Assembly: GCF_004342225.1 (NCBI RefSeq)
Contig: NZ_SMAR01000006.1
Location: forward strand, 62,001 to 126,000
Direction of reading: 5' to 3'
From: Martelella mediterranea
GTDB lineage: Bacteria > Pseudomonadota > Alphaproteobacteria > Rhizobiales > Rhizobiaceae
DNA length: 64,000 nt
This document shows positions 49,270 to 58,108 of the stretch, in pieces. How positions within the stretch are numbered: position 1 is the first letter of the stretch; each line of letters starts with the position of its first letter. Under the pieces are notes generated by a model that made no database searches, was not told the DNA's origin, and saw only the letters and a list, made by a program, of their open reading frames with translations. The position numbers were made by a program, and so were the translations under genes.

Positions 49270-51018
49270 ATGAAACTGACCGCACCGAGACTGGCCCTGA
49301 TGGCAATGGCTGGCACCATGGCTTCCGCCGCCCCTGTGCGGGCGGCGGACGACGTCGTCATCGTCTATGACGCCTCGGGCTCCATGTGGGGCCAGATCGA
49401 CGGTACCAGCAAGATAGAGATTGCCCGCGACGTGCTGGGCGATCTCGTCGGCAAATGGGACGATGGGACAAATCTGGGCCTTGTCGCTTATGGCCATCGC
49501 AGACAGGGCGATTGCCTTGACATTGAAACGATGATCCCGCCCGGTCCGTTGGACAAGACCAGTTTTATCAAGACGGTCAACTCGATCAAGCCAGTGGGCA
49601 AGACACCTATCTCTGCATCAGTGCAACAGGCAGCCGATCTGCTGTCTTATCGCGATAATCCCGCGACGGTCGTATTGATCTCGGACGGCGTGGAAACCTG
49701 CAATGCTGATCCGTGCGCGCTTTCTGCACAGTTAGCCAAACAGGGCGTGAAGTTCACCGCTCATGTCGTCGGCTTCGATCTGAAGAAGGATGAGAACGCC
49801 AATCTTTCTTGCATCGCCGAAAATACGGGCGGCATGTTTGTCTCCGCCAGCAATGCGGCTGAATTGAACGATGCCCTGACGCAGGTGACGGAAACGATAG
49901 AAGAAGTGCCGTCGACCCCGCCAGATCCGGAGCCAGACCTGCCCGAGGTCACGCTGACCGGCCCCGAGCAGGTTACGACCGGCTCTGTCTTTGATTTCAG
50001 CTGGTCGGGCTCGATCAACGGGCGCGACTTCATCACCATCGTTCCGGCAGGTGCGGACGAAGGCACGGCAAACGATTACATCCGCGTCAAGGATGCCAGC
50101 GAAGGCCGCCTGACGGCCCCCGGCACACCCGGCCTTTACGAGTTGCGCTATGCGCTCGAACAGGGCCGCCGCACGCTGGCGAGCGTTCCGGTCGAGGTGG
50201 TCGAGGCCGAGGTCACGCTGACCGGCCCCGAGCAGGTTACGACCGGCTCCGTCTTTGATTTCAGCTGGTCGGGTTCGATCAACGGGCGCGACTTCATCAC
50301 CATCGTTCCGGCAAGTGCGGACGAAGGCACGGCAAACGACTACATCCGCGTCAAGGATGCCAGCGAAGGCCGCCTGACGGCCCCCGGCACACCCGGCCTT
50401 TACGAGTTACGCTATGCGCTCGAACAGGGCCGCCGTACGCTGGCAAGCGTTCCGGTCGAGGTGGTCGAGGCCGAGGTCGGAATCGCTGGCCCCGGTACTG
50501 TGCGCGCCAAGTCGGATGTGGATGTCAGCTGGTCGGGTTCGATCAACGGGCGCGACTTTGTCACGATTGTTCCGATGGGTGCGGACGAGGGCACGGCCAA
50601 CGATTACATCCGCGTCAAGGACGCCAGCGAAGGCCGCCTGACTGCTCCCGACACTCCCGGACTCTACGAGTTGCGCTATGTGCTCGAGCAGGGCCGCCGC
50701 ACGTTGGCAAGCGCGCCTTTGGAAGTGGTTGGTGCCGAGGCGCCACTCGACGATGGCGCGGGTCTGTCTGTGCCGAAGACCGCTGCACCGGGCGCGACAA
50801 TCAAGGTAACCTGGGCCGGGGAGAGCGACAGCACTGATCAGCGGATCGCGCTTGCCCACAAGGATCAGCCCGATTTCAGCTGGATTTCGGTGCAGAAGGT
50901 CGGTGAGCAAAAAAGCCTGGATCTGAAAATACCGAATGAGGCAGGCCTCTATGAGGTTCGGTTTCTGGACGTTTCCGGGCGTGAGGTGCTTGGACGGTCC
51001 GTGGTGAAGGTGAAATGA
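49270..51018 (+). CDS. Secreted VWA protein with 88-residue tandem repeats
   Basis: A 582-residue exported protein: signal peptide (about 1-25), a von Willebrand A domain (about 28-200) with an intact MIDAS start DASGS (Asp34, Ser36, Ser38) and several Cys, a Pro/Glu linker (about 205-225), then three 88-residue repeats (226-313, 314-401, 402-489) and a diverged fourth (490-582). The repeats look like beta-sandwich modules: GSVFDFSWSGSINGRDFITI, then DASEGRLTAPGTPGLYELRY. MIDAS domains bind divalent metal and protein ligands. The ribosome site AGAGGAG is good. It overlaps the next gene by four bases (ATGA), so they are co-translated. Confidence 0.88.
   Translation: MKLTAPRLALMAMAGTMASAAPVRAADDVVIVYDASGSMWGQIDGTSKIEIARDVLGDLVGKWDDGTNLGLVAYGHRRQGDCLDIETMIPPGPLDKTSFIKTVNSIKPVGKTPISASVQQAADLLSYRDNPATVVLISDGVETCNADPCALSAQLAKQGVKFTAHVVGFDLKKDENANLSCIAENTGGMFVSASNAAELNDALTQVTETIEEVPSTPPDPEPDLPEVTLTGPEQVTTGSVFDFSWSGSINGRDFITIVPAGADEGTANDYIRVKDASEGRLTAPGTPGLYELRYALEQGRRTLASVPVEVVEAEVTLTGPEQVTTGSVFDFSWSGSINGRDFITIVPASADEGTANDYIRVKDASEGRLTAPGTPGLYELRYALEQGRRTLASVPVEVVEAEVGIAGPGTVRAKSDVDVSWSGSINGRDFVTIVPMGADEGTANDYIRVKDASEGRLTAPDTPGLYELRYVLEQGRRTLASAPLEVVGAEAPLDDGAGLSVPKTAAPGATIKVTWAGESDSTDQRIALAHKDQPDFSWISVQKVGEQKSLDLKIPNEAGLYEVRFLDVSGREVLGRSVVKVK
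49945..50736 (+). repeat. Three 264-bp coding tandem repeats
   Basis: Units at 49945-50208, 50209-50472 and 50473-50736. Units 1 and 2 differ at only 7 of 264 positions, of which six are synonymous and one changes Gly to Ser. Unit 3 is more diverged. The period is exactly 88 codons, so copy-number change would keep the frame. Confidence 0.95.
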
Positions 51019-52334
51019 TGATACGCCGAGCTCTTTCCGTCGCCGTCACCGCCGCCATCGTCACGGTCCCCGTCGCGTGGGCTGGAACAAACGGTCACGG
51101 CCCGGGTTCCTGGCACGTCACCGGCGTAGCGGCGGGAGATGGGCTGAACGTCCGCATGGGGCCAGGCACCGACTATCCGGTGATCGATGAATTCGCACCC
51201 GACGCGCGCGGCTTGGAGCTGATCACCTGCGTTCCCTTCTATCCGCCGCGCCACGATAAAAAGATGTCCGACGCGCAGTTGCGCGCCCTTCCGCCGCCTT
51301 GGTGCCTGATGCGCGACACCAACATGGACAGCATCGGCTGGGTGGCGCAACGCTTCATCACCGCCGACAATGCCGCGCCCGCATTGCCCGACACTTTGGG
51401 TCAATCGAACGAAGCTGACTCGCTAATGCTGTTGTCAAATCGTTTCATGGATGGCTATGAAACGCTCGACACCCTACAAGTTCTTGACCAGATTATTGCC
51501 ACGCTGGAACCGGTGAATGAGCAATCCTCGCCTTTTTTACCGACCGCGCGGATCAGACCAATGACCATGGCGGTTCTGGCTCTCGAAGCCGCCGAGGGGG
51601 TGCGCGACCGGGTCCGCTACCGCATCACCTATGGAATTGAACAGTTTCCGGATCTTGCGAGCCGCGTTCCCTATCCCGTCAGCTTCATTCAGGTGGACCG
51701 TTTCAGCATGGGATCGGCCATTCGGCAGGACGCCCTCGATTCATATGGGGACGAACACGTCGGCCCTCCCGAAGCGTTCGACGTTGGCCCGCATGTGTCC
51801 TGGCGCCTGGTCACCAGACCTGTGCAGGGGGCGACGTCAGACATAATAGCTGCGGGCCGGACCGAGCTGTCCGATGCGCAGGCGCAGGATATGAGGTGTC
51901 TGAAGAGCCCTTGCCTTTCGACCGGCATAAATATTGACGGTGCCGCCCCTTGGAGCGTGGAGGAGGAAAGGCCGCTGAATGGCGAACCCGTTCCCTTTCA
52001 GTTCGCGCGCGCAGGCTTGCTGACCCCCGCGGCTGCCATAGACCAACTGGCGCTTGAGAGCAATCTTCGCGAGATGGGGAGATTTCGCGAGTCCCCCGCT
52101 TTGCCCGATCCCTTCCTTGAGGCGGTGATCGAGATCGACCTTGCGCAGGATTCCGTCCTGGATGCGGGTATGCGCCGGGGCGGGATGAAGGACGACTCGG
52201 TCGCCGCAATCTGGCGGCGTCTGATCGGCATTCCGATGGGGGAGAACGCTCAGACGCCCACGGTATACCGTGCAGAGGCTTACGAATGCCAGCGCGGCCC
52301 GAAACTTCCGCCCGATGGTGGCTTGTGCCCCTGA
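51015..52334 (+). CDS. Secreted SH3-domain protein, large
   Basis: A 439-residue exported protein with a signal peptide (about 1-24, ending VAWA) and a bacterial SH3-like domain (about 33-115: DGLNVRMGPGTDYPVIDEF, and SIGWVAQRFITAD). The remaining 320 residues are not recognised; they include an RYRITYGIEQFPDLASRVPY stretch, Cys residues (MRCLKSPCLS) and a Pro-rich end. SH3b domains often bind peptidoglycan peptides or cell-wall partners. Coupled to the VWA gene by an ATGA overlap, which argues for a joint complex. Confidence 0.8.
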   Translation: MMIRRALSVAVTAAIVTVPVAWAGTNGHGPGSWHVTGVAAGDGLNVRMGPGTDYPVIDEFAPDARGLELITCVPFYPPRHDKKMSDAQLRALPPPWCLMRDTNMDSIGWVAQRFITADNAAPALPDTLGQSNEADSLMLLSNRFMDGYETLDTLQVLDQIIATLEPVNEQSSPFLPTARIRPMTMAVLALEAAEGVRDRVRYRITYGIEQFPDLASRVPYPVSFIQVDRFSMGSAIRQDALDSYGDEHVGPPEAFDVGPHVSWRLVTRPVQGATSDIIAAGRTELSDAQAQDMRCLKSPCLSTGINIDGAAPWSVEEERPLNGEPVPFQFARAGLLTPAAAIDQLALESNLREMGRFRESPALPDPFLEAVIEIDLAQDSVLDAGMRRGGMKDDSVAAIWRRLIGIPMGENAQTPTVYRAEAYECQRGPKLPPDGGLCP

Positions 52335-52423
52335 CCGTCATTGCAAGCCAATACCGCCCTTTGCGATCAGCAGTATCGGCCCCGGAGCGCATTCAAGACG
52401 CATCACCAGGGTAGGAAAGCGCT

Positions 52424-52699
52424 ATGACATTGAAATACTGCAAACCAATGCTGAAACACTTGATTGCGCTTGCCGGGACCACTCTGGTTGGCGCGCTCCT
52501 TGTGTCCTCCATGCCCGCTTTCGCGCAGGCGCAAGATGACGACGAACCGGGGATCAACGCGGCGACAGCCCAGGACGCCGTCATGGACCTTCTGCCTGAA
52601 ATCCCCGCGGAGGTGGACCGGTCGCTGGACGACTACATTTCCGGGAATGGCCACAGTGCGGACACGCGCCGCGTCACGCTACAGAGAGGATCGGTTTAA
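52424..52699 (+). CDS. Small secreted protein
   Basis: A 91-residue protein with a signal peptide (to about residue 35: LVGALLVSSMPAFAQ) and a short acidic mature part (LLPEIPAEVDRSLDDYIS). Ribosome site AGGAAAG. It is directly adjacent to the next SH3 gene: its TAA stop is followed without a gap by that ATG. Function unknown; position between the two SH3 genes suggests a partner. Confidence 0.65.
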   Translation: MTLKYCKPMLKHLIALAGTTLVGALLVSSMPAFAQAQDDDEPGINAATAQDAVMDLLPEIPAEVDRSLDDYISGNGHSADTRRVTLQRGSV

Positions 52700-53440
52700 A
52701 TGGTCTGGTTGCGTAACAAGACTGAGAAAACGAGCGGACGTTCCAGCATTGCACGCGGGTTTGTCGCGGCGCTCGCCGTTTACGCATGCCTGGGCTTCGG
52801 CATCACGGCCTCTGCGCAGGACATCGGTACATACGCGTTTGTTGACGCTCGGGCGCTGAATCTGCGCGCGTCTCCGAATACCGAGGCATCTGTTATTCGT
52901 ACCCTTCCCCGCAGAACGGTTGTCAGTATTCTTGAGCGCAAGGGGGATTGGGCGCGGGTCTTTGTTCAGGACAGCAATGGAGGCGCCGCCGAAGGGTGGC
53001 TGTCGACACAGTTCTTGGGCAGACCTGCGGATACAAGCGCCGGGCTCCGGTCGCGGCTGGATGAAAGATCAGCGGCAGGTCACTATCCATCCTATAACCG
53101 GGCCGGGCCGCTCAGAATCAGCAAGCTCGACTTCGACTGCCGTCGACCCCTCTTTGGCAACAGCGGCATAAGAAAATGTGGCGTAAGCGTCCGTGTCCAG
53201 CTGTCCCCCGAAGAATATGATCCCAACCGCAGTGACAGCGTGTTGATCGCATGTCGAGGCGCGATATCCTATCGGACCGAGAATGATCGTCACGCGCAGC
53301 GTATCGTTGCTGTTGAACGGCAAAGCATTGCGCGCAACGACCGATTGGGGCGCACGGTGAGGGTTAATTTCGATGTCCACTCCAACAGGAACAAGATCGT
53401 CTCGGCCCAGCTCCGGGCCTTTTCCTGTGCGCGGGATTAG
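52700..53440 (+). CDS. Secreted SH3-domain protein, small
   Basis: A 246-residue exported protein: N-terminal signal/anchor (FVAALAVYACLGFGITASAQ), bacterial SH3 domain (about 50-110: ALNLRASPNTEASVIRTLP, then GDWARVFVQ, AEGWLSTQFLG), and a C-terminal domain of unknown type with four Cys (DFDCRRPLFG, IRKCGVSVRVQ, LIACRGAIS, AFSCARD). Part of that domain is duplicated as a fragment before the VWA gene. Last gene of the tightly spaced run. Confidence 0.8.
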   Translation: MVWLRNKTEKTSGRSSIARGFVAALAVYACLGFGITASAQDIGTYAFVDARALNLRASPNTEASVIRTLPRRTVVSILERKGDWARVFVQDSNGGAAEGWLSTQFLGRPADTSAGLRSRLDERSAAGHYPSYNRAGPLRISKLDFDCRRPLFGNSGIRKCGVSVRVQLSPEEYDPNRSDSVLIACRGAISYRTENDRHAQRIVAVERQSIARNDRLGRTVRVNFDVHSNRNKIVSAQLRAFSCARD

Positions 53441-53589
53441 GTGCCGCGCCTGCCTTGCCTTCCTCCGGTGAGCAACCCGGACACGATGATCTTTTCCATC
53501 CTGCGCTGGCGAATGTTGCGAACCCCAAATGGTTGACGCTTGAACATATAGTGGACGTCCGGCACTCGATTGGTGCCGCCTGTCGGCGC

Positions 53590-53926
53590 CGCAAGCTAGA
53601 GCGTCGGGCGAACAAGTGGAATCCGGTGCATAACGACGTCTTTACTGACGTGTCTTATGGGGAGAAGCGATGCAGTGCGAGGTGCTGGACGTTGAGCGAC
53701 GTTGAAGCTGGATATCCTTTCGGAGGTGGGCGTGTTTGGAGCCTCGGTGACACAGGTCACGCAGCGCCAAGAGATCACGCTCTCCCAGATCTACGGCTGG
53801 CGGCGCGACTTAAAGAAGAAAGCTCTATGGTCGCCGGATCGCGGCACGGTCTTCTTGCCGGTTGATTTTGGCACACTCTCGGAGCCGGTGAGCTCGGCTG
53901 CATCGCCGCGATCGCCCACCGGTTGA
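53590..53926 (+). pseudogene. IS66-family OrfA (TnpA) remnant
   Basis: Frames with VLDVERR and KLDILSEVGVFGASVTQVTQ, then EITLSQIYGWRRDLKKKALW and GTVFLPVDFG are the HTH protein of IS66 elements. A frameshift near 53700 separates the start from the rest, and no IS66 OrfB/C follows. The next 280 bp show no gene. Confidence 0.75.
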
Positions 53927-54210
53927 GCTCCGCCTGAGCAATGGCCGCTGTCTAAGGTTTGATAGCAGCATGGACGGAGATGCGCTGACACGGCTGAACC
54001 TTATTCCGCTCTTGGCGGGAATTTTCCGACTGTTCGCTCTGCTACACATTGGACCTACGGATTGGTAAATCTTAGAAGATTCAAAAAATTGCTTCAATCC
54101 CCTACAAACGGACGGGGCATCTCCGCGGCGAATCTGACATTTTCGCCGGAAATACGGTGCAGCGGTTCGCACGAATGGCACCGACCACGAAAACAGGAGC
54201 TTTTTCCGGG

Positions 54211-55143
54211 ATGACCTACACCAGAACGGCGATGCAGAGTCTTGTGGCGCTCGCCCTGAGCGTTTCGACTGCAGCCTCGGAGCCGCTGCCCTGCCAGGGC
54301 CGGTATCAGGCGATATCGGGCGATGTGATCATGTCATCGGCCGGCATGGTCCAGATCGATCCACGCAAACGCAACGAAGGCACCGTCGATCTGATCTATG
54401 ACGGCTGCAACCGGATCGTCGTGGAAGGTCAGGGGCAGCGCATGCCCATCGTCCGGTCGGCCACCTCCGGTTGGAGCGGCACGCTGACGGGTGGCGGGGC
54501 CAAGCGCATCTACAGGTTCAACGCCCTGACGCCGCGCCATATTGACAGCTGGATGGATGCTTTCGGCGGCGGCATGATGGTGCAGCGCGGCATGAAGCTG
54601 ACGCTCGTGAAAGCGACCGAACATCAGCCCGTGGATTGCATATTCGACGGCGACCGCCATGATTTCTCGCGCGAGAATTCGGCTGCGCGTTCGTTTCTGG
54701 CAGCGCGTGGGCTGACCCCGCCATCGACCGATTTCACACTGAGCGATTATTTTCGGGCCAGCCAGTTAGAAACCGACTTCATCGAAGAGACCCGAAACAC
54801 CAGCTCCCTGCATCTGCGCTTTCTTCTCGGGAGTGGCAACGTGATCCTGCCCGCCACGCGCGCCGCCACGCGGTTTCGCGAAATCTGCGGCGCCGAGGAG
54901 GGTACGCTCGATCCGCCGCGCCGGATGCTTGACTTCACGATCATCGAGTTGAAGAATCCGGCGGGCGTCGAGGTGTTCGCACAGATCGTCGATATCGAGA
55001 CCGGAAAAATCCTCGCCAAGCGCCGGGCTGAGGTCCCGGGGTCCGGCGATGCCGCCCTCGCGGCTGCCCTTCAGGACGGCGCGGCGCAACTGGCCGAAGA
55101 CGGCTTCACGGTCGGTCCGCTGAGCGACGGGAAACTGCGCTGA
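54211..55143 (+). CDS. Secreted protein, unknown (paralogue B)
   Basis: A 310-residue exported protein with a signal peptide (about 1-24). The N-terminal half is a distant copy of the one at 46570: LPCQGRYQAI, DGCNRIVVEGQGQ, TPRHIDSWM and MKLTLVKA follow the same order. The C-terminal half differs (helical, with LETDFIEETRNTSSLHLRF). Start 54211 follows AGGAGC; a longer frame from 54157 is possible. The two related genes frame the VWA/SH3 run. Confidence 0.75.
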   Translation: MTYTRTAMQSLVALALSVSTAASEPLPCQGRYQAISGDVIMSSAGMVQIDPRKRNEGTVDLIYDGCNRIVVEGQGQRMPIVRSATSGWSGTLTGGGAKRIYRFNALTPRHIDSWMDAFGGGMMVQRGMKLTLVKATEHQPVDCIFDGDRHDFSRENSAARSFLAARGLTPPSTDFTLSDYFRASQLETDFIEETRNTSSLHLRFLLGSGNVILPATRAATRFREICGAEEGTLDPPRRMLDFTIIELKNPAGVEVFAQIVDIETGKILAKRRAEVPGSGDAALAAALQDGAAQLAEDGFTVGPLSDGKLR

Positions 55144-55244
55144 TCCGGTAAGGCAACAAGGCCGCACAACATTCGAGAGCAGGAGACATAAGGCGGCATC
55201 GTCAACTTAACGGAATGTGGAAGTTGATGTGTGAATAACGGGCC

Positions 55245-55646
55245 ATGACAGGCCGTGATCCCCTTTATCGCCGCCACCGGTTTCCAGCCGAGGTGATTGC
55301 TCATGCCGTCTGGCTCTATCTTCGTTTTCCACTCAGTCTGCGCATGGTCGAAGACCTGCTGGCGGCGCGTGGGGTCATCGTTTCGCACCAGACCGTACGC
55401 CTCTGGGTGGAGAAATTCGGCAGGCATTTCGCCAATGATATCCGGAGGCGATCCGCCGGCAGGCTCGGCGACAAATGGTACCTCGATGAGGTCGTCATCT
55501 CCATTGGCGGCAAGAAACACTGGCTGTGGCGGGCTGTCGATCAGGATGGCTTCGTTCTCGACGTTCTGGTGCAAAGCCGCCGCAATGCCAAGGCCGCCAA
55601 ACGCCTGATGGCCCCTGTGCATTATTGGGACATAGATTCACGGTAG
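55245..55646 (+). pseudogene. IS6-family transposase, 3' truncated
   Basis: The first about 130 residues of an IS6 transposase: YRRHRFPAEVIAHAVWLYLR, VSHQTVRLWVEKFGR, and the first catalytic Asp in WYLDEVVI. It stops in a new stop codon after HYWDIDSR; the rest of the DDE domain (second Asp and Glu) is absent. The left end with TCAACTTAACGGAA at about 55200 may be the old inverted repeat. It separates the secreted-protein cluster from the metal island. Confidence 0.85.
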
Positions 55647-55765
55647 GAACCTGCTGGACGGTACCAACGCGGTCGGGCAACAAGCGACGCCATCCGGGAC
55701 GTCCCTGAGGCAGGTCATTGCTTCTGAAACCAGACGCTGCAGGTGGCCGACGTCACCGCGACCTA

Positions 55766-56878
55766 TCATACCGGCACGTCGCGACCGGAGCAGAATTTCG
55801 CGCATGCGGCGACAACTGCGGAAGCATCTTCACCAGCGCCCATCACGAAGGCTGAAGCACGATTTCGCTGCCACGGACGTCCTAGATGAAAAAGGCCCGG
55901 TACGGGAGAAAGGCTGCCTTCTTGCAGAATGCTTCCGTTGGAACGGGTACTGCCTGGAATCTGGAGCCATGCGCTATCGTCTCGATATCCGATGCACCAG
56001 ATGACGGAATCGATCACCCGTTTCGATCCATCGGCAAAGAATGCGAGGCGGTCTTGTGAAGAGACTAAGCGTTTCGCGACGGCTACGCCCCTTCGTTCCA
56101 AGTCGTCAAGGCTCCGATCCCTGTCAGGAAAGGGGTCCGCGCGCCGCATCACGCGTCCTATCGTCGATTCGGGCCTTGCTCTCATCAAGCCCAATGTGTG
56201 CAGCCACCACCATGTACTCTGGCCCAGAATGCGCTCGGGAAACAGACGGCGGCTGCGTCCAGCCGCAAGCACCACTTCATGGGTCAAAGCCAGCTCGGCT
56301 GCGATGTCGCGTCCGCTTGCTCCATCTCCGACAATAAGGACCATGCCAAGCGGGAGATCACTGGGATTGTGATAACTTTCCGGTGTTAGTTGCTTGACTG
56401 CGCTGTCGAAGCCGGCAGCAATCGTTGGGATTATCGGTTTCTGAAACGCACCCGTCGCGACGATCACTGCCTTCGCTACTATGTACCTGCCATCGTCGAG
56501 TTGCGCGGCGAACCGCTCATCGGCCCGGCGTTCGAGCCGAGCCACACCATTTCCGGAATGCACCGGTAGGTCGAAATGGCTGGCGTAGGTTTCGAGATAA
56601 TTCGCAAACTCGTCTCGCGTTGGATAGCCTTCTGGGTCCCCATCGAGCGCAAGACCAGGCAGCGAACTAAATGCGCGCGGAGTGAACAGGGTCAGGGAAT
56701 CGTAGCGATGGCGCCAACTGTCGCCGACGCGGGCATGGCGATCGACGATTTGGAATGAAAGCTCTGGTCGGGCAAGATAATAGCCGGCTGCGAGTCCCGC
56801 TTGACCCGCGCCGATCACTAGAACGTCTATTTCCTCCGAACCATGGCTCACGGATAGCTGGCGAGGGCTTCTGTTCAT
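55766..56878 (-). CDS. Flavin-containing monooxygenase-like protein
   Basis: A 370-residue FAD/NAD(P)-binding protein. FAD motif VLVIGAGQAGLAAGYYLA near residue 18 and NADPH motif LIVGDGASGRDIAAELA near residue 175 are present, plus the FMO-like ATGAFQKPIIP. Such proteins are found in arsenic and metal loci and may act on organoarsenicals or thiols; that is not shown. Start ATG 56878 overlaps the lspA stop (ATGA). It is the last gene of the metal operon. Confidence 0.82.
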   Translation of the reverse strand: MNRSPRQLSVSHGSEEIDVLVIGAGQAGLAAGYYLARPELSFQIVDRHARVGDSWRHRYDSLTLFTPRAFSSLPGLALDGDPEGYPTRDEFANYLETYASHFDLPVHSGNGVARLERRADERFAAQLDDGRYIVAKAVIVATGAFQKPIIPTIAAGFDSAVKQLTPESYHNPSDLPLGMVLIVGDGASGRDIAAELALTHEVVLAAGRSRRLFPERILGQSTWWWLHTLGLMRARPESTIGRVMRRADPFPDRDRSLDDLERRGVAVAKRLVSSQDRLAFFADGSKRVIDSVIWCIGYRDDSAWLQIPGSTRSNGSILQEGSLSPVPGLFHLGRPWQRNRASAFVMGAGEDASAVVAACAKFCSGRDVPV

Positions 56879-57339
56879 GCAGCCTTTGCTTTGCCTTTTA
56901 CCAGAATGCTCTCCATCAGCAAAAGCCCTACCCCACAGACAATCGCCACGTCGGCAAGATTGAAGGCGGGCCAATGATAGCTGCCGATGTAAAAATCCAG
57001 GAAATCCGTCACGGCACCCTGCCGGAGCCGGTCGAGCAGATTGCCGAGCGCCCCCCCAACCACGAGCCCGAGGGCGGATGCCGTCAGGCGGCTGTCGCTT
57101 CGATGGATCCAGATAAGGAGGCCGGCGACTATAGCGAGCGGGAACGCCATCAGGAGCCAAACCGGCGCCTGGCCGAACAATCCGAAGCTCACGCCGGTGT
57201 TAAAGCCGAGCACGAGATTAAAGAAGCCGGTGACGGGAATGACCTGAGGTGGATTCATAACATGGTCCATGACCCACCACTTCGTCGCCTGATCAATGAA
57301 AAACCCGCCAAGGGCGAGTGGAAGGCCGAGCCTGAGCAT
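56875..57339 (-). CDS. lspA: Signal peptidase II (LspA paralogue)
   Basis: Membrane aspartyl protease that cleaves prolipoproteins. The 154-residue protein has four membrane spans and both active Asp motifs (GNLLDRL; FNLADVAI). In lead/cadmium resistance loci an LspA-type gene (PbrC) often sits near the ATPase, so this is likely an accessory copy, not the housekeeping one. Start ATG 57339 follows AAAGGA. Confidence 0.88.
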   Translation of the reverse strand: MLRLGLPLALGGFFIDQATKWWVMDHVMNPPQVIPVTGFFNLVLGFNTGVSFGLFGQAPVWLLMAFPLAIVAGLLIWIHRSDSRLTASALGLVVGGALGNLLDRLRQGAVTDFLDFYIGSYHWPAFNLADVAIVCGVGLLLMESILVKGKAKAA

Positions 57340-57364
57340 GTCCGAATGTCCTTTAAACTCCGGC

Positions 57365-58108
57365 TTAGCCGATCCGACCGAGGGCCGGGAACGTCTGGAG
57401 CAGCCATATTGCAAAGCTAGAGAGATGGCCGGTGATCATGGCGATGCCCATCACCACCATCACCCCACCAGCGACGATTTTGAGCACCCGGCCGGTGCGG
57501 CGCATCGACATCATCCGCGCCATGAACCCGCGCATGAATAAAGCCGCCAAGATGAAAGGGAGGCCAAGGCCCAGGGAATAGACGGCGAGCAGCGTCGTTC
57601 CGCTTGCAACCGTGGCGTTGGCAGCGGAGAGGGTCAGAATCGCACCTAGCACTGGTCCGATGCAGGGAGCCCAGCCGAACGCAAAAGCGAGACCCAGGAG
57701 ATAAGCGGCCCCAGCGCTTCCGCTGCCCGGATTGGCATGGAACCGGGCTTCACGATTGAGCCAGGGCATTGGTACGAGGCCGGTCGTGAATAGGCCGAAG
57801 ACGATAACGATCCCTCCGCCAATCAGGTTCGCTTCGAAAAGATACATGCGCAAGAGCCGGCTCAACACGGTGGCGCTGGCCCCAAGGATGACAAACACGG
57901 TCGTGAAGCCGAGCACGAAGCAGAGGCTGAGGCCGAGAGTTCGGCCCGCTGCCCTGAATTCTGTATCGGCCGCAATTCCGTCCGGGCTAATCGTGCGGCC
58001 TGCAACGTAGGAAATATAGCCCGGCACCAGCGGCAGAACGCAGGGCGACAGGAAGGATATAACGCCAGCGGCGAAAGCCGTCGCCATTCCGATACTGGAG
58101 AACTCCAT
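57365..58108 (-). CDS. ccdA: Cytochrome c biogenesis protein CcdA
   Basis: Membrane thiol carrier that passes electrons from cytoplasmic thioredoxin to periplasmic proteins. The 247-residue protein has six membrane spans and the Cys pair in SFLSPCVLPLVPG (Cys23) and FGWAPCIGPV. Its ATG overlaps the sco stop by one base. Together with the Sco and PCu(A)C genes it could supply reducing power to copper chaperones. Confidence 0.93.
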   Translation of the reverse strand: MEFSSIGMATAFAAGVISFLSPCVLPLVPGYISYVAGRTISPDGIAADTEFRAAGRTLGLSLCFVLGFTTVFVILGASATVLSRLLRMYLFEANLIGGGIVIVFGLFTTGLVPMPWLNREARFHANPGSGSAGAAYLLGLAFAFGWAPCIGPVLGAILTLSAANATVASGTTLLAVYSLGLGLPFILAALFMRGFMARMMSMRRTGRVLKIVAGGVMVVMGIAMITGHLSSFAIWLLQTFPALGRIG

